Source: Antedon mediterranea
Taxonomy: Eukaryota > Echinodermata > Crinoidea > Comatulida > Antedonidae
Assembly (NCBI RefSeq): GCF_964355755.1
Contig: NC_092672.1
Location: forward strand, 6,324,001 to 6,388,000
Length of the DNA stretch: 64,000 nucleotides
Direction: 5' to 3'
Under the pieces are notes generated by a model. That model was not told where the DNA came from, made no database searches, and saw only the letters and a list, made by a program, of their open reading frames with translations. The position numbers and the translations under genes are program-made. This document shows, piece by piece, positions 13,567-28,100 of this stretch. Numbering within the stretch: position 1 is the first letter of the stretch; each line of letters begins with the position of its first letter.

Positions 13567-14591
13567 AGAATATTACAGTAACAGTATTGCAGTGTATAGA
13601 ATTATTGCAATAATTTACAGCAAACAACACAATACAACAACATTTTTTTATATATATTTTTTAATTAGACAACTTGCATATACACACACAATGCACAACA
13701 CAATTCTAAAAGATTTGGCAAAGTTCAAGTTTACTACAATATCATGCACATTAGCGTCTGTTTTACGGTATATTTTGAATAACTGCAGTAATGGTTGGGA
13801 TGCAGCCTATAGCCTACCAATTAATTCATTTTTAACCAATATAGCCTGCTTTCATACGCATGCCTACAACATACTCTACTTTACAAGCCATCAAATTAAT
13901 TTTGGTAGTTGGCCTCATTCACCATGGAGTATAAGGCGACCCCCCCCCCCCACCCCGACTAAAATCTAAAAATCGACATAAATGAAATACCTATTCTCAA
14001 TGTGATGGGTGAATAATGGCCAATGTGGGATTATTTTGTATTAAAAACTTTTTTTACTAGAAACAGCCTACTATTTCAATATCTAAAGCAATGCTTTGAT
14101 ATGTTTATCACATATGTATTTTACATTGAAGCTTTGATATGCCAATCAAATACTTTACATTCAACAAGCTAACCCCTATCAATTTCATTTTAATAATTTA
14201 GCAACAATGCCATTCATTTCTGTATTAACCATTTTAGTACCGAACCCTTCCTTCAAACACCCCATATTGAAAGGGACAGAGACACTTTCCCATGAAACAT
14301 ACAAAAGGGAAATTATGTTTACACTACAGGCTAGGGCAACCCTTATTTAGGGGACATCCTTATTCAGGGGACATGTCTATTCAGGGGACATAACTATTCA
14401 GGGGACATCCTATTAAGGGGACAGTTGGTTGGGTCTCAACAGTTTCCCCCTTAACAGAGGATCTAGTATATGTATGTTACTGGGAGATGGATCATCTGAA
14501 ATGTGAATGTCTAGCACCAGTGACTTAGAGTATGTAGCAAAATAGAGCTGTAGCCATTGTGAAAAATGTTAAAATGTATGGAATACATTCC

Positions 14592-14757
14592 CTAAGCTCT
14601 GTCTACACTATCAAACTTTATGTGACAACAAAATGTGATGTGACCATATATGGACAGGATGATATATATCACTACCATATTTGGGTATATCACTACCATA
14701 TTTGGACACACCACACTTTTTTGTCAAACTAGTTTGATAGTGTAGACAGAGCTTTAG
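14592..14757. mobile_element. MITE family M1, copy 5 (intergenic)
   Basis: Well-preserved copy with both arms and a doubled CACTACCATATTTGG core motif. Confidence 0.85.
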
Positions 14758-14988
14758 AAATTAAGTAAACCTATTTTAGTTTCATTCTAATAACACTAAA
14801 TTACAGTATGTTTATACAGTATATTCAATTATGAACGGTTTGAAGTACATTGCAATAGATCCTAATTAGGCCTACTCAAGACATTATTATTATTTGTTTC
14901 CAATATATTTCTACTAAAATGTATCCCAGAAAAAAAAAACAACTTGAAAATACATTCCTTTTTACTTTTGTTGGAATTAGGGAACATT

Positions 14989-15712
14989 TTCCCATGAAAC
15001 AAGAGGTAATGTTTTAACACTACAGACAACTCTTGTTTAGGGGATACCCCTATTAAGAGGACCCTTTTTAATGAAACCAGAGGTAATATATTAACACTAC
15101 AGAAAACTCTTGTGCAGGGGGTACTCCTATTAAGAGGACCTTTTCCATGAAACCACAGGTAATAATATTAACACTACAGATAAATCCTATTTAGGGGACA
15201 CCCTATTAAGGGGACCGTTTTCCATGAAATCAGAGGTAATGTGTTAACACTACAGCCAACTCCTGTTCAGGGGTAACCCTACTAAGAGGACCCTTTTCCA
15301 TGAAACCGTAGGTAATGTGTTAACACTACAGACAACTCCTGTTCAGGGGTAACCCTATTAAGAGGACCCTTTTAAATGAAACCAGACGTAATATATTAAC
15401 ACTACAGACAACTCTTGTTCAGGGGTCACCCCTACTAAGAGGATCCTTTTCCATGAAACCGTAGGTAATATATTAACATTACAGACAACTCTTGTTCAGG
15501 GGATACAGATATTAAGAGGACCCTTTTCCATGAAACCGTAGGTAATATATTAACATTACAGACAACTCTTGTTCAGGGGATACAGATATTAAGAGGACCC
15601 TTTTCCATGAAACCGTAGGTAATATATTAACACTACAGACAACTCTTGTTCAGGGGATACCCCTACAAAGAGGATCCTTTTCCATGAAACCAGAGACAAC
15701 TTTAGAAAAAGA
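14989..15712. repeat. Tandem array of ~76 bp units (about 9.5 copies)
   Basis: Units read TTTTCCATGAAACC, GGTAATATATTAACACTACA, GACAACTCTTGTTCAGGGG, then ACCCCTATTAAGAGGACCC. Unit starts are spaced about 75-80 bp from 14990 to 15683. A degenerate relative precedes it at 14289-14430. Confidence 0.85.
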
Positions 15713-15964
15713 AAGTTAGGACCCTTAAGGGGTTCTATTGTAATTAGGAAAACAAGAAATACATTCTAAAATGATTTATTACAAATGATTTGTATGGATA
15801 TTTTAACTTAACCATGTTAAATTTGTTTACTCATGTGTATTGATTCATCATATATAAACATTTGAGAATTACAAAGCAACGTTACATGTTACGTGAAACA
15901 CACACTGATACCGTTGGATAAGAACATTCTGGTATTAGAGTAAGAGTGAAAAAAAAATCTCCAA

Positions 15965-16040
15965 AAACATGATTCGGCTTCTGAACACAATAACAATAAG
16001 CAGAAAGCCCTACCATTAGACCATTCTGTGCTCATCATGT
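15965..16040 (-). mobile_element. tRNA-like SINE relic (intergenic)
   Basis: Complement has ATGGTCTAATGGTAGGGC, an A-box-like head, and a degraded B box GTTCAGAAGCC. Confidence 0.35.
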
Positions 16041-16211
16041 CTGATTGGACACCCATTTCACCTTTAATGTATTATTACGTGCATGCACATAGGAAATGCA
16101 ACACATACATAATCAATTCTACTATTTATACTTACAATACAATACTACTGGTTTTTGAGGTAAAAACTATTCTTTTATAGAGAGAATCACAGGTCAAGGG
16201 TTATGTTCAGG

Positions 16212-16681
16212 ACTAAACTACACCATCAAACCAGTTTGTGTCCAAATATGGTAGTAATATGACATCGTGTCCATATATAGCGTATCACGGTGCGACGTCA
16301 CAACGATACAGGGCGCTGCATGGTTGCTAGCCAACCAAAAAATGCATTCAGCCCTACTATGTTGATAAACAGTAAAGATCTGTATTTCTATCAAATTATG
16401 TATCTTAGCTTAGCTAACTTAAACTGTAGTTGAAGAATAAATAGATTGTTAAAAACAAATATTTAGTGATCTTTTGAAATTTTAGTTTGTTTTTATTAAA
16501 AATGATTAAGTTTTAAAATGACTACTTGAATGAGCCTATTCCAAACCATTGGTGACCTTGTCACTCAGGCAGGCTAAACGCATTTTTGGTTGCGCTAGCA
16601 ACCACGCAGCGCCACTTACCGTCCTAACGTCAGCACCGTGTTACTCTATAGGCACGCCACATTTGGGAATTAAAACTTTAA
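16212..16681. mobile_element. MITE family M1, copy 6, interrupted by a foldback element
   Basis: M1 sequence runs from 16212 to about 16280, stops in CCATATATAG, and resumes at 16647-16681 with GGCACGCCACATTT, equivalent to the M1 GGGCACATCACATTT. The intervening 366 bp is a separate inverted-repeat element. Confidence 0.65.
16281..16646. mobile_element. Foldback MITE nested in M1 copy 6
   Basis: Long imperfect terminal inverted repeats: the left arm has CACGGTGCGACGTCA, GGGCGCTGC and GGTTGCTAGC; the right arm has the complements GCTAGCAACC, GCAGCGCC and GCACCGTG. TATAG on both sides (16276-16280 and 16647-16651) is a likely target duplication. No coding capacity. Confidence 0.7.
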
Positions 16682-17700
16682 ATTCAAATGGTAAAGACGA
16701 ATTTTGCAACAATTAATTCTCCTTATGGTTAGAAAGGTATTATAGTATTATTATTACAGTCGGCAAATATAAAAATTAGGACAAATTAGGAAGAATATTA
16801 TTATACCCAGAAATTAAGAATAAAAATTAAAACTTTTAGTTCTTCTGAATCAAAGGTGGATGGAATTAAAATCAATCATTTTGTCTGTAAATTGTAACCT
16901 TTACTAAAATAAAAATCCTCCTTTTTGTATAAAACCCGAAAATAATATAAAAATAAAACCAAACTGGTTGCAACATTTATTCCTAATGTGAGATGTTTAA
17001 ATAGTTAATTTTCCTACTAATGTACGTAAAAACTTTGCAGCAGCAAATATTGTCAACTGTTAATATTAGTTCACCCATGGAGGAAATATATATATATATA
17101 CCACCATATTATTAACAATAAATTTATATTACCGCACTTGGGAAAGCTAATATTTAAAGTTTTGTTAAAGGTATGTATTTAAAGACATGGCAGGTAATAA
17201 AATAAATATGTCTTTTAGCCGATACGGAATTGATTAACATTTACGTTAAAAGTCAATCACTTGAGTTGAGTTGCTCCCTTAATTTATGATCTAAAAAGAT
17301 CAATAACAAACAGCATTATTGTATGATGATGACATTCTTGACAATGCTGTACTGACTTTCCATATCACATCCTTCCCCCCCCCCACCCCCCTCTAATGAT
17401 TGTTAAAGAATTATACTGAATTAGTTTCATGAACAATTACTGTCAACTTATTATGCAAAATTAGTCATCTATTATCCATAAATTAGTGCAGGCTACGTGA
17501 TTTCATTGTCTACTACAGTGTATGCAGTGTTGGTCACAAGAGTGTACTACTATACTGGTTGTAATACAGTTGTACAAATGTTCACCATAGCACTATTTAC
17601 TATCATTAGCTTATCTTACGTACATATGACCACATCGTCTACTAAAGACAAACATATTACTAGACATACTGTATGTTACTAGCCTAGTAATGATATCTAT

Positions 17701-17863
17701 CTAAAGCAATGTCTGCACTACCAAACTAGATTGACAAAAAAGTGTGTGTACCAAATATGGTAGTGGTATGCCCAAATATGGTAGTGATATGACATCGCCA
17801 TGTCCATATATGGGCACATCACATTTTTTGTCACATAAAGTTTGATAGTGTAGACATGGCTTT
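17701..17863. mobile_element. MITE family M1, copy 7 (intergenic)
   Basis: Opposite orientation relative to copies 4-5, with the core CCAAATATGGTAGTGATATG and right arm TTTGATAGTGTAGACATGGC. Confidence 0.85.
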
Positions 17864-18530
17864 ATACTGTCAGTTCATATAGTAGCAGTAGAGACATTTG
17901 CTTTTAAAACAAATTCATTTTCAATTTGAAAAAAGTACTGACAAATACTCAAACGCTTGCACATGTCCACCTTTCGAGACTCAAAAACTTATAGGACGGG
18001 AACATGTTGGCTAACTTACAGTGACAATTATTTTGCCCAAAATCACCCACCGGTAAATGAGCTTGAAAACCATGATTTTGTATGTACTGTAACTGCTTTT
18101 TTGTCTATTGAACACTAAAAATTTAAAATTTACCCACCATAATTCTCACATACAGTATTATTCAAACACTACCATGATACGAAATGATATCCACTAATAT
18201 GGTTAAAAGCTAATACATACAACATTACTACAGACTTATATTATATATGTACATTCAAAGTATTGGCATTTAAACTGCTTGCTTATACAACACTGGCTAT
18301 GTCTAAACTTCAGGATCGTTGTATTTAACATATAAAGTTGTTCGGCTTAAGTGTAACTAGGGAGTACCTCCACTTATCATTGCTGTGTTTGGCCTTGCAC
18401 AATAATCTGTATTGGTACTGTTGAGTTGAACGGTTAAGACTAGGATACTGCAAACTAAGATATTGGTACATGTTCAAGGCTTAGCAATACTGTAGTGATA
18501 GAACAATTCTTGAATAGGGACTTAATACTA

Positions 18531-18610
18531 GAGGTCCAGTGTACGTAACTGGCTCGTGCGAACTTAAAAGAACATCTTTTGGAAAGACCAGTAGTTACCT
18601 GATGGTCCAT
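18531..18610 (+). mobile_element. SINE family S1, degenerate fragment
   Basis: AGGTCCAGTGTACGTAACTG, GCTCGTGCGAACTT and AAAAGAACAT resemble the S1 middle section. No head or tail is visible. Confidence 0.4.
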
Positions 18611-19170
18611 TTCATTTCAGCGCCTCTGTTCGCCTAAAAACTCTACGGTTTTATCACTTTCTGCAGAAACCTTAAGAGTTGCCCTATTTCCCAATGAGAT
18701 GAAAAAGAAATAACTTGTGTTTACGATAAGGATATGTTACAATTATCTTCCAGTTAGTATTCCTTTAACCAAAGAAACTGGCATTGTTCCAAGTTTTGCT
18801 TGCTGATCTACACTAGTCAACAGGTACTTGTGTGCTGTTACCGTTGTTTGGCATAGCACACGTCACTTGACATGAATGCGTGTACCTTCAGAAACATCCC
18901 ATAACCGAAGGTTCAAAACACCAATATCCCAACACAATAACAACAATAATATCCACATAAACGAGTTGGAAACGACTGCGATTATCCACTGCCGTAAACT
19001 GGAAATGACATTCGAGTCGCAAGAACGAACACACTTATTTCTTTTGTGAACTAAATGTGTTACGGTCATCACAGCCTCTTGTATTATACAATTAACAGGG
19101 GTACATTTACATTATTATTACTTGTCCGATATTAAATTAATAAGTAAAGTTTGTGGCTTCGTTGCCTGTG

Positions 19171-22100
19171 TCATACGTCTAACAGAGTCTTCTTTGGTGT
19201 GGTGACATTGAACGGCTCATGCCACATCCTTCGTAAATCACCCTTTAAAAGATAAAAAGAAAACTTAAAGATATATTGTCCCCCAAAAACATGAAAGATG
19301 AAGATTAATTAAATCAGACTTTGAATATTTTATTTTGTAGTTTTAATAAAGTTAATCACTTCCATAGAAAAAAAAAAAAATAAAAATAACGTTTTCACCT
19401 ATAAATTGATTAAATAAATGGTTAAATTCAACCAAAACCCCACTGGCTGGCAGCCAATTTGGCAATTTTTTGCTTTAAATTACTGTTTTTTCAGATAATA
19501 CATTTTTTTCCGATCCAATTTTTGGTCAAAGTTAAAATTAAAATGGCATATTCAACAAAAATGTTGTTAAGAATTATTTTTTCAGGGTGACAATACATCT
19601 TTAAGTTAATAGAATTTCTGTGTAGTTTACATTTTGTTGTCCCTAATTGCTTGACAAACTATGCAAGTTTCAGCTCCTAAACTAAATTGTATTTGAGAGT
19701 CAGCTATAATTGAAGTTGTCAAAACACTTTTGAAAACAAACTTTTTAGTTCGTTGTAATCCAATCTGTTATTTATTTATTGATTTCAATCTCCCTTTTAT
19801 TTCTCAGTGCTTTGGAACAATTGTTAAAAACGCTAATCATAACAAAATTAACATTTAACTTTGTACTGTAAGGAACACTGTTTTGGGTTTTTTTTTTTTT
19901 TTGCTTCGAGTGCCCAGTGTCCCCTCTCAACATTCAAAGTGAATCAACGCCCTTGATTGTATGTTTACCTTAAGATAAGCCATCAGCAGCAATGGTAGAA
20001 GTGTAAATGGAACTAAGTAAAGAAGAGCTGGTTGGGCTGCCTTGTATACTTCAGACGATATTGTTGCAGTCATAAGACCTGTCAGAAAAGAAAGAAAATT
20101 AGCAAAATTAAATTTACACAAATGAAAATTCTGTATATTAGTAAGGTAAGTAAGGTTGATAGTTGGTTCATTCCATTCTATAAACTCTGTATAGAGAACT
20201 CTTTCAATAGATCAGCTTTAGAAAACAATCCAGGCCTCTAGAATTTGAAGGTAAGTCTGTAAGCCACGGTAAAGGCACAAACCAGACAAGTCACCTTTCC
20301 AGAAAATCGTTCTCTCTTACTATTGAATCATTTGCGAGTGAGTGGCCGAGTGGTTAAGGTGCGAGTGAGTGGCCGAGCGGTTAAGACAGTGGAACCGTAA
20401 TTACGTAGCCATAACATCGGCAAGGGTTCGAGGCTCACTCGCTCCATGGTTCTGGTGGTAGAAGGAGTCTTCTCGGATAAGGACTATAAACCGTAGGTCC
20501 AGTGTACACATAGCTCATGCGCACTTTAAAGAACCTAGTACATCTTTCGAGACGAGTAGGGGGTTACCCCGGTGTACTAGTCCACACAAACACAGCCACT
20601 GTCACACACAGCCACAGTGCAAATTGGGACTGGACCGTTTTAGAGGTGTTTACCACCTGTTGGTCCAGATCCTTCACTAACTGAGTTAGTGAGAAGTCAA
20701 ATAAAAAAAAATAAAAAAAAAAAATAAAACATTTTGAGTTGTTATCTGCCACAACACAACAACATTATTATACTATATATAATACTACTACATACATATG
20801 TAACATTGTACTACAGTAACTTATTTTGACTAATTGTCAAAAAAGGTGTTTACATACCAACAAAATATCCGACTAAAGAGCAGTGAAAATAGGTGAGTTT
20901 ATCTGTGAGCGTTGGTGGTAGTGGAATTCCAGTTGAGGTGGTTGCTTCCAGATTTGATTGCCGCTTATATTTATCGTATCGCATTACAAAACATAAAAGA
21001 AGTCCAGGCATGACAATATCACCAAGACCAAGCATTGAGAAATGCCCAGAATTATGCATACTAGAAAAAAAAAATCCATTCAATATTCTAATGTCTACAA
21101 TACAAATATGCCATACTTGCAAATTTTATGCACCATGGATTAATATACAAATAATGAATGTTTTATATTCGTGTAATGGTACAAATAATGGCATGAGGTG
21201 AATGATAAAAGGTTATATTTCAACGAGGCAAATTTGTTTAATATAACATCTACCGGTAAATAGATTCCTGTCATTTGAATCAGATTGAATAAAAGGTTAG
21301 CCTACATTTGTTTCACATTGAAACAGTAACATTTATTAATTTTTTTTATAATATATCAAATATTATATTTATTTGGAAAAAGTGTGTTCAATAGTGCATA
21401 CTATTGCATTGATATGTGACCCATAATCATCCAATCAACAGGTGTTATTTCGGTGTTATATAATATGTTATATTATGTATTATACCTACAAAATTTACAT
21501 ACTGGTGATGTCACTAAAGCTTATTAAAATAGTATAGTAATAGGTAAGTCCCGTATTTATTTCTGATGTTATGAGGTCACTTTACTAAGCCTCTGCATTG
21601 TGTGGTAGGGTAACCAGTTCCTTCCACACCGCCTTACCCTCCCTAGTATTTTCAACCAGGTACTCATTTACAGCTGAGTAGACTGGGAGTTGTCGGCAAT
21701 TCAACCCGGATCTCTCTTTATGACAGTCAAGTGTCCTAACCACTTGGCTACCTAAACTAGTAACAGTAATAGTAACAGTTTTAAAATCTGTATCATCATT
21801 ATGGGCTGAAATAGCATAGCACATTTTGTGTTGAAGTTGTTATTTCGAATCAATCCTTGTTTTACTTAATGATTTCCCTTCTTAATCAATTATTTTTGAC
21901 AGCATCAATACAAGCTGCCTCATATTATTACTCACCTAGGAAATATTAATTTTCCAGGTAATGATAATTGAGGTGCATCTTTTGCCAAGCCAGGAAAATT
22001 TATCCTCTTCGCAATTATTCCAACCTGAAAAAAATATTGATTACGGTTAAACGAAACTGTTTAAGAAGATCAAACCGGTTTTGAAGTACAGTATAAGAAA

Positions 22101-25100
22101 ACATATAAGGTTTTTAGTAAATAAACTTGATAAAACAAGTAAATTAATATGTATTTCTTTGTTATTTTTTTTGTAATGTAACAAAATAAACACTTTGGTT
22201 AATATAGTGTGTTACTTTAGTAGCAATATTATAGATATAATACTTTATACTATACAAGAGTAATCTTTCTTTGGCGACTATTTATTTGGCGTGGACAAGA
22301 ATTAAAGGTATTTTTTTGTAATATAACAAAATAAACACTTGGACAATATAGTGCGTTACTTTAGTAGCAGTATTAAATATAGATATAATACTTATATTAT
22401 ACAAGAGGAATATTTCTTTTGGCGACTATTTATTTGGCGTGGACAAGAGGAATATTTCTTTTGGCGACTATTTATTTGGCGTGGACAAGAGGAATATTTC
22501 TTTTGGCGACTATTTATTTGGCGTGGACAAGAGGAATATTTCTTTTGGCGACTATTTATTTGGCGCGGACAAGAGGAATATTTCTTTTGCCGACTATTTA
22601 TCTGGCGCGGAGAAGAATTACTGGGTTAATGTACCATTAAACCAAATAAAAAAATAAAAAAACTGAAAACCAAATAAACCAATTAAAACTCCCCATTTTA
22701 AGCTGGCTAGTGATGTCCATCAAAATTGTTTTGTTTTCATTTGTGTTATTTATATTCCGGTTGACTGATTATAGCTATATATGCCACTCATACATAATAC
22801 ATACTTTTTAATAGTAAGCATATAAGTTTTTAAAAGATTAATATGAATAACCTAACCATAGGGATATATACAGTAATTCTTGATAAAGAATAGGCCTACT
22901 TTTAAAATTGTAATTTCAATACTGTTTATGATTGTCCTCTTGTTGAATATACCAACTCCCACTCGCACTGTTTGCTCTACGTTCCTTGTAGAACATTTAA
23001 TAGTGTGCCTGTTACTTGTTTGGATATTGAATTATAAGCAGTAATTTCTTTATGATACTTTAAATGTATTTAAATGGTAAAATTGTTAAATCTCTATAAT
23101 GTTCCAATCTTTGTTTATGTTATTGTTGCATATTTGAATTTATTATTGTAGTTTATTATGTTTAGACTCAACCTGTTAGTGGCGGTTTCATCGCTGTTGG
23201 TTGTGAACTGAATAAAATAAATAAATTAAATAAATTAGTAATCTATGACCTACCGGATTATCTGCAGGCCTTGTTGCAACTTTAACCATGACATTAGCAT
23301 TAAATATATACGTGGAGAAAAACACCCAAAATACATCATATATGAGAAGACCACTAAGTAGAAGTGTTGACACCTTCAAACTTGGTAACCTCACAAAAGC
23401 TATCATAGTTACACAAAGGCCCATCGCCAGAGCTAGAAAATAAAAACAAAACAAATAAAATATGTTGTTATTTACTAAGTTGTACTAAACATTATAACAA
23501 GTCTTTCATTCTTCAATTGATTGTTACTTAATATATAATAAACATGTCTCAAAATATTTTGCCTGTCATGGAGATCATAATTTGATATAAAATTTTTATA
23601 AATTTTGCCAAATTTGGGACTGTATGTATACAGTTTTTTTTTTACAACTTTTAAATATTGTCTGTACTTTTCAATTGTTTATGTTTTTAAACTATTTAAA
23701 TTTTAATTTTTATATGAATTAGCCAATAAAAGATGAATTAAATTAATGAAGAAAAAACCTAAAATTTCTGAAAGTAGGTTCATTTGAATTGATAAACACA
23801 TTTCTCTCTGCATGGAAAACAAAATGTTGTTATCCCTTTCCAATTCTAAACAGATGTGACCGGTTACTTTCCTTATAATAAGTTGAGCATCTTGTACTGT
23901 GCATGTCATGTTTAATATTATGTGAATAATAATATTCATATTTTCACTCAGGTCACCATTTTCATAGTCATTAAAAGTGTTATTATCTGAGGAATGTATA
24001 TATCAATGGATTCTCACTTCTGTAAATAATTCCTATGATACAGGAATATAGATACAGTATGATACACATGTGCACTGTATCACAGTATATGCATAGATAT
24101 GGAGACAATTTATACTATTTCCTTAGATACAGTACAAAAGTGTATTATTATTAGTGTAGTGATTAAAAAGGTTTCAAAACAACAGGTTAAAGGCCCATTC
24201 ACACTAGGACGATAACGATCGACGATAATAGACAATAATTTGCATTTTTCATACATAAAATAAAAGAATATAAAACATTTTCATTCTAGAACTATAGAAT
24301 AACCATCTATGCTTCCTTTGATGAAAATTATAGTTAAATCACAGCTCAAAAAGCAAGCAATGGGTTTATTCCTTAACAAAAGTTACACCTGTATACTCTA
24401 CATTTAACTCTAGTTAAATCACAGCTCAAAAAGCAAGTAGACCATGCATCAACTTGGCCAATCAGATACACAAGTTTAAGGTTACGCCCCTTCTTACTCG
24501 AGCAAGGCGCAGACTAAAGGCCCATTTACACTAGGACAATAACGATCGACGATAAATAGACAAATGTGCATTTTTCATACATAAAACAAAAGAAATATAA
24601 AAACTTTTCATTCTAGAACAATAGAATAATCTTTGCTTCCTTTGATGAAAATGATACTTTCACACGTCCAATCAAATGACGTCATGATGAGTAAGAGCAA
24701 TAATAGAGTGACAATACAATGATTTTATTGTTTTTATGTATCATGACGTCATTTGATTGGAATTTTAAAAATATTATTTTTATCAAAGACAGCATAAATG
24801 ATTATCCTACAGTCCTAGAACGAAAACCTTTCTAATTTCTTTTGTTTTATGTTAAAAAAATGCATGCTTATATATTTATCGTCGATCGTTATCGTCCTAG
24901 TCTGAATGGGCCTTAATATTAGGTTATGGTACAGTAAGTGTTTGGTTTATATTTATACTTTTTTCATAAGATGAACAATTTTAATTAGAAAAAAATAATC
25001 ATCTACTGAACAACAATGGCTTTTAGTTGATTAATTAATATAATGTGTATTTAATAAATTTGACAGAGGAAGGAAATTGACAAATCTGTAAGTAATCTAC

Positions 25101-28100
25101 ATTAGAAGGATGAGGAATGTTCTATTTATAGAATAGGGGTAATTTATGCTATTGTACTTTAACCTCCAACACAAGAGCTACAAATTGTTTTTATTCCTTC
25201 AATACAGAATGAAAACTGTTTTGAGATTCAGATCTCCAGTGGCTAAACTTAGGGGCTCCAGAGCTTAAGGAATCCCCAGAGCATAAATACCCTCCATGCA
25301 ACTACCAAGCGATGGAGGCCCCTTAGGAGTGCCTTTTGCCCATGCGTTACGCCACTACAGGTCTCAATATGATGGTGCCTAAAGCTTGGTTCCCACTAGT
25401 GACGCAATACAGCACTTTGTGTAGTAGTATTTAATAAAGTAATAGTGGTTTATATATCATAGGTCCTTAAGATTGGAAAGAAATCTAATTAAAACATAAG
25501 CACATTGCCATATCATGATGGTTAATAATCGTCAAAATAAAAGGAAGTCTTAAATTAGAGGTTTAGGAATTAAAGGAACTACTGTCGGATCTTAAATAAT
25601 CATAATAATCCTAAGCTACAGTACATTACCCCTGTATATTTACTAAAGGAAAGCCTCAATATTATAAAAACAAGTTGAAACAACATTAAAATAGTACATT
25701 GGGTACTACACTATACACCAACAATACCACAATATAAACTCATTAACTTACTTCAGGACTAAAGAAACACTTTATCCTTCATCTCATTCCTAAATAAGCA
25801 TTTATTCTTAATTTGCGATATTTTACACGGTAAAGACAAGACAAGGTAAAGACATCTGAATTAGACTTAAATTTAATTTTTTTTTAAATTTTATACGCAT
25901 CCAACAGCAAGTAACTCGCTAACTCCAGGATGGATAAACTATCTTATAATTTATTGTGCTTATAAACTAAGTCTCATTTGATTGAACCCTGGTACTAGGT
26001 CAGGATTGAACCCTGGACCTTGGGATTGGAAGGAAAGCATGTTAACCACCAAGCTACAGCTCCATTACTGAAAGATCCCTATTTTTTCCAGACTAAAAAT
26101 ATTTTAAAGCCAAAGAACGCCACATAACTGGTAAAAAACGTAATCCAATTAAAGCTAATTGAAGTGCAAGTAAACAGGTTCTATTGTGTGTTTTTTTTTC
26201 AAACTAGGCAATTAAAATTGTATTCTTATTTTACAGGCTTATAGTGTACTTGCACAGGTATGATAAATGTATAATTTTATTACAGTAGATAAATTACACC
26301 GGGGTAACCCCCTACTCGTCTCGAAAGATGTACTAGGTTCTTTAAAGTGCACATGAACTAGATGTGTACACTGGACCTACGGTTTATAGTCCTTATCCGA
26401 GAAGACTCGTTCTACCACCAGAACCATGGAGTGAGTGAGCCTCGAACCCCTGCCGATGTTATGGCTAGGTAATTACGGTTCCACTGTCTTAACCGCTCGG
26501 CCACTTATCACTCATATGTAAATGTATAATTTTATTACAGTAGATAAATTATCACCTACTATTTTTTGCTCATTTTAATCTTGTAAAGTTGGTTTTGATC
26601 TTACAGTATATCTCAGAGTCAATATGAAATGTTCATATGCTTTTAATTCTGGATTATTGGCAAAACCACTTTAAAAAACTAATTTTTTTCTTTCTAATTA
26701 TGTACTGTATAGTGTCATTCATATTTAAATTATACACACAGTACTTTCATCAATTTTTAAATTATACAAGCAGTATTTGAATAACATCTTTAAATTATAC
26801 ATGCTGTACAAAATATGAATCTGTTGCTATGGGATATATATTCTTAGCCATTGTTTGTAGGTTTGTTATATAAGTAATTGAATTAGAACTCAACAGCTAA
26901 TAACGAATGTTATTTTTTATTAATCATCATTCTGTTTTCGCTTCTATGTTCAGACATAACATTGAATTTGATCTAGATACTTTTTAATGCTTATGTTGTT
27001 TATTGTACAGTATCACCTTGTAATAAATTACCATTCCCTAACATATAGAGTAACATAGTATTTACATGAACATTCTAGAATTAGATGTTTTGATTTAAGA
27101 AACCATGTATAATTAATAAGAACAATCAAGAACATTCCAGAAGTGCTATTAATAGAAACTGTAATCAATAGAATAAGAAGAAGTATAAGGAATGATCTAG
27201 AAGGTTATGAACATATTGTATATAAGGGGAAGTATGACAATTGTAAGAGGGAGAAGGATTTTTGATTGAAGCATTTATTTTGAAGAAGGTTGTTGGATTA
27301 GAGGTTGGATTAGAGGTTGGATTAGAGGTTGGATGTTATATTGTAAAGTCATTGTGAAGCTGTTGTTTAAAGTGCTTACTGGATTGTTAAAAGTTGAAGT
27401 TGATTGAAATTAAAGCTTTGTTTTGAGTTATTTTACAACTTTGTGGATTTTGTGTGTATACTTTTATGTCACAAGGGAGTTCCTAAAGTATTTTCAACCG
27501 CTCGGAAACATACGTGAGAGGAGTTCGTGACACACCTTTAACCCAGGATACTCTAAACATATTACAGAATGAACTTACAGTATGAACATTGGTTTTTATG
27601 GATTTAACTTTAGTTAGTATACTAATGATGTTTTTTTCTGAGTATACCGTTATTCAATAGGGATTTTAAACGAAGTGGCCCGGGAGATATCTAGGGTCGT
27701 GTGTCTGTAAAGTTAAGAGATACTGTAGGGGGTAATGTAGAAAACCAATAACCTACTGTACTAATAAACTATTATTCAATACATAAAGCCATGAAGTACA
27801 TCAAGGGGGAAAGTCTCAGTGTGTACAAAGATTTTTTGTAGAACATCAATAACCTACTATCATTATATCAATAACATGTATTTTCCAAGTATACTGTTAA
27901 ATGCAAATAGGGTTTTATTTAGGTATATTTATTCATAAAAAGACATCAAAATACAACGGCAGCCAAAAGGCTGAAAAGTAGTATTTTACAAAATTTGATA
28001 AAAATATATAAATACATTATGTATAAAAGGTAAAACTAGTTTAAAAAAAAAAATAAATAAAATAAAAAAATTTACCACATTAAAATTGGTCCACCTGTAA

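Larger units (their letters stand above)
9309..19170. other. Intergenic region between GCN1 5' end and SPPL3 3' end
   Basis: No convincing gene is visible in 9.9 kb. It holds AGGCCTA-rich stretches (about 9780-9910 and 10740-11100), a TTAA-flanked element (10161-11543), MITE copies (13420, 14592, 16212, 17701), an array of ~76 bp units (14989-15712), poly-C runs (13938 and 17376) and a foldback element (16281-16646). The SPPL3 3' UTR must occupy part of the right side. The 126-codon open stretch at 13592-13969 has no family resemblance and uneven composition. Confidence 0.7.

Noticed and set aside
13592-13969. 126-codon open frame on the plus strand
   Set aside because: The peptide resembles no family I know and ends in a poly-C derived Pro run. 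It starts a few bases after an M1 element. It is most likely chance.
20361-20445. Functional tRNA gene
   Set aside because: A and B boxes are present, but the sequence continues into a SINE body with a poly(A)-like tail, and related copies are truncated.
22339-22657. Repetitive peptide frames ([14 protein letters not shown] units)
   Set aside because: They are produced by a 42 bp minisatellite that leaves three frames open, inside an SPPL3 intron.
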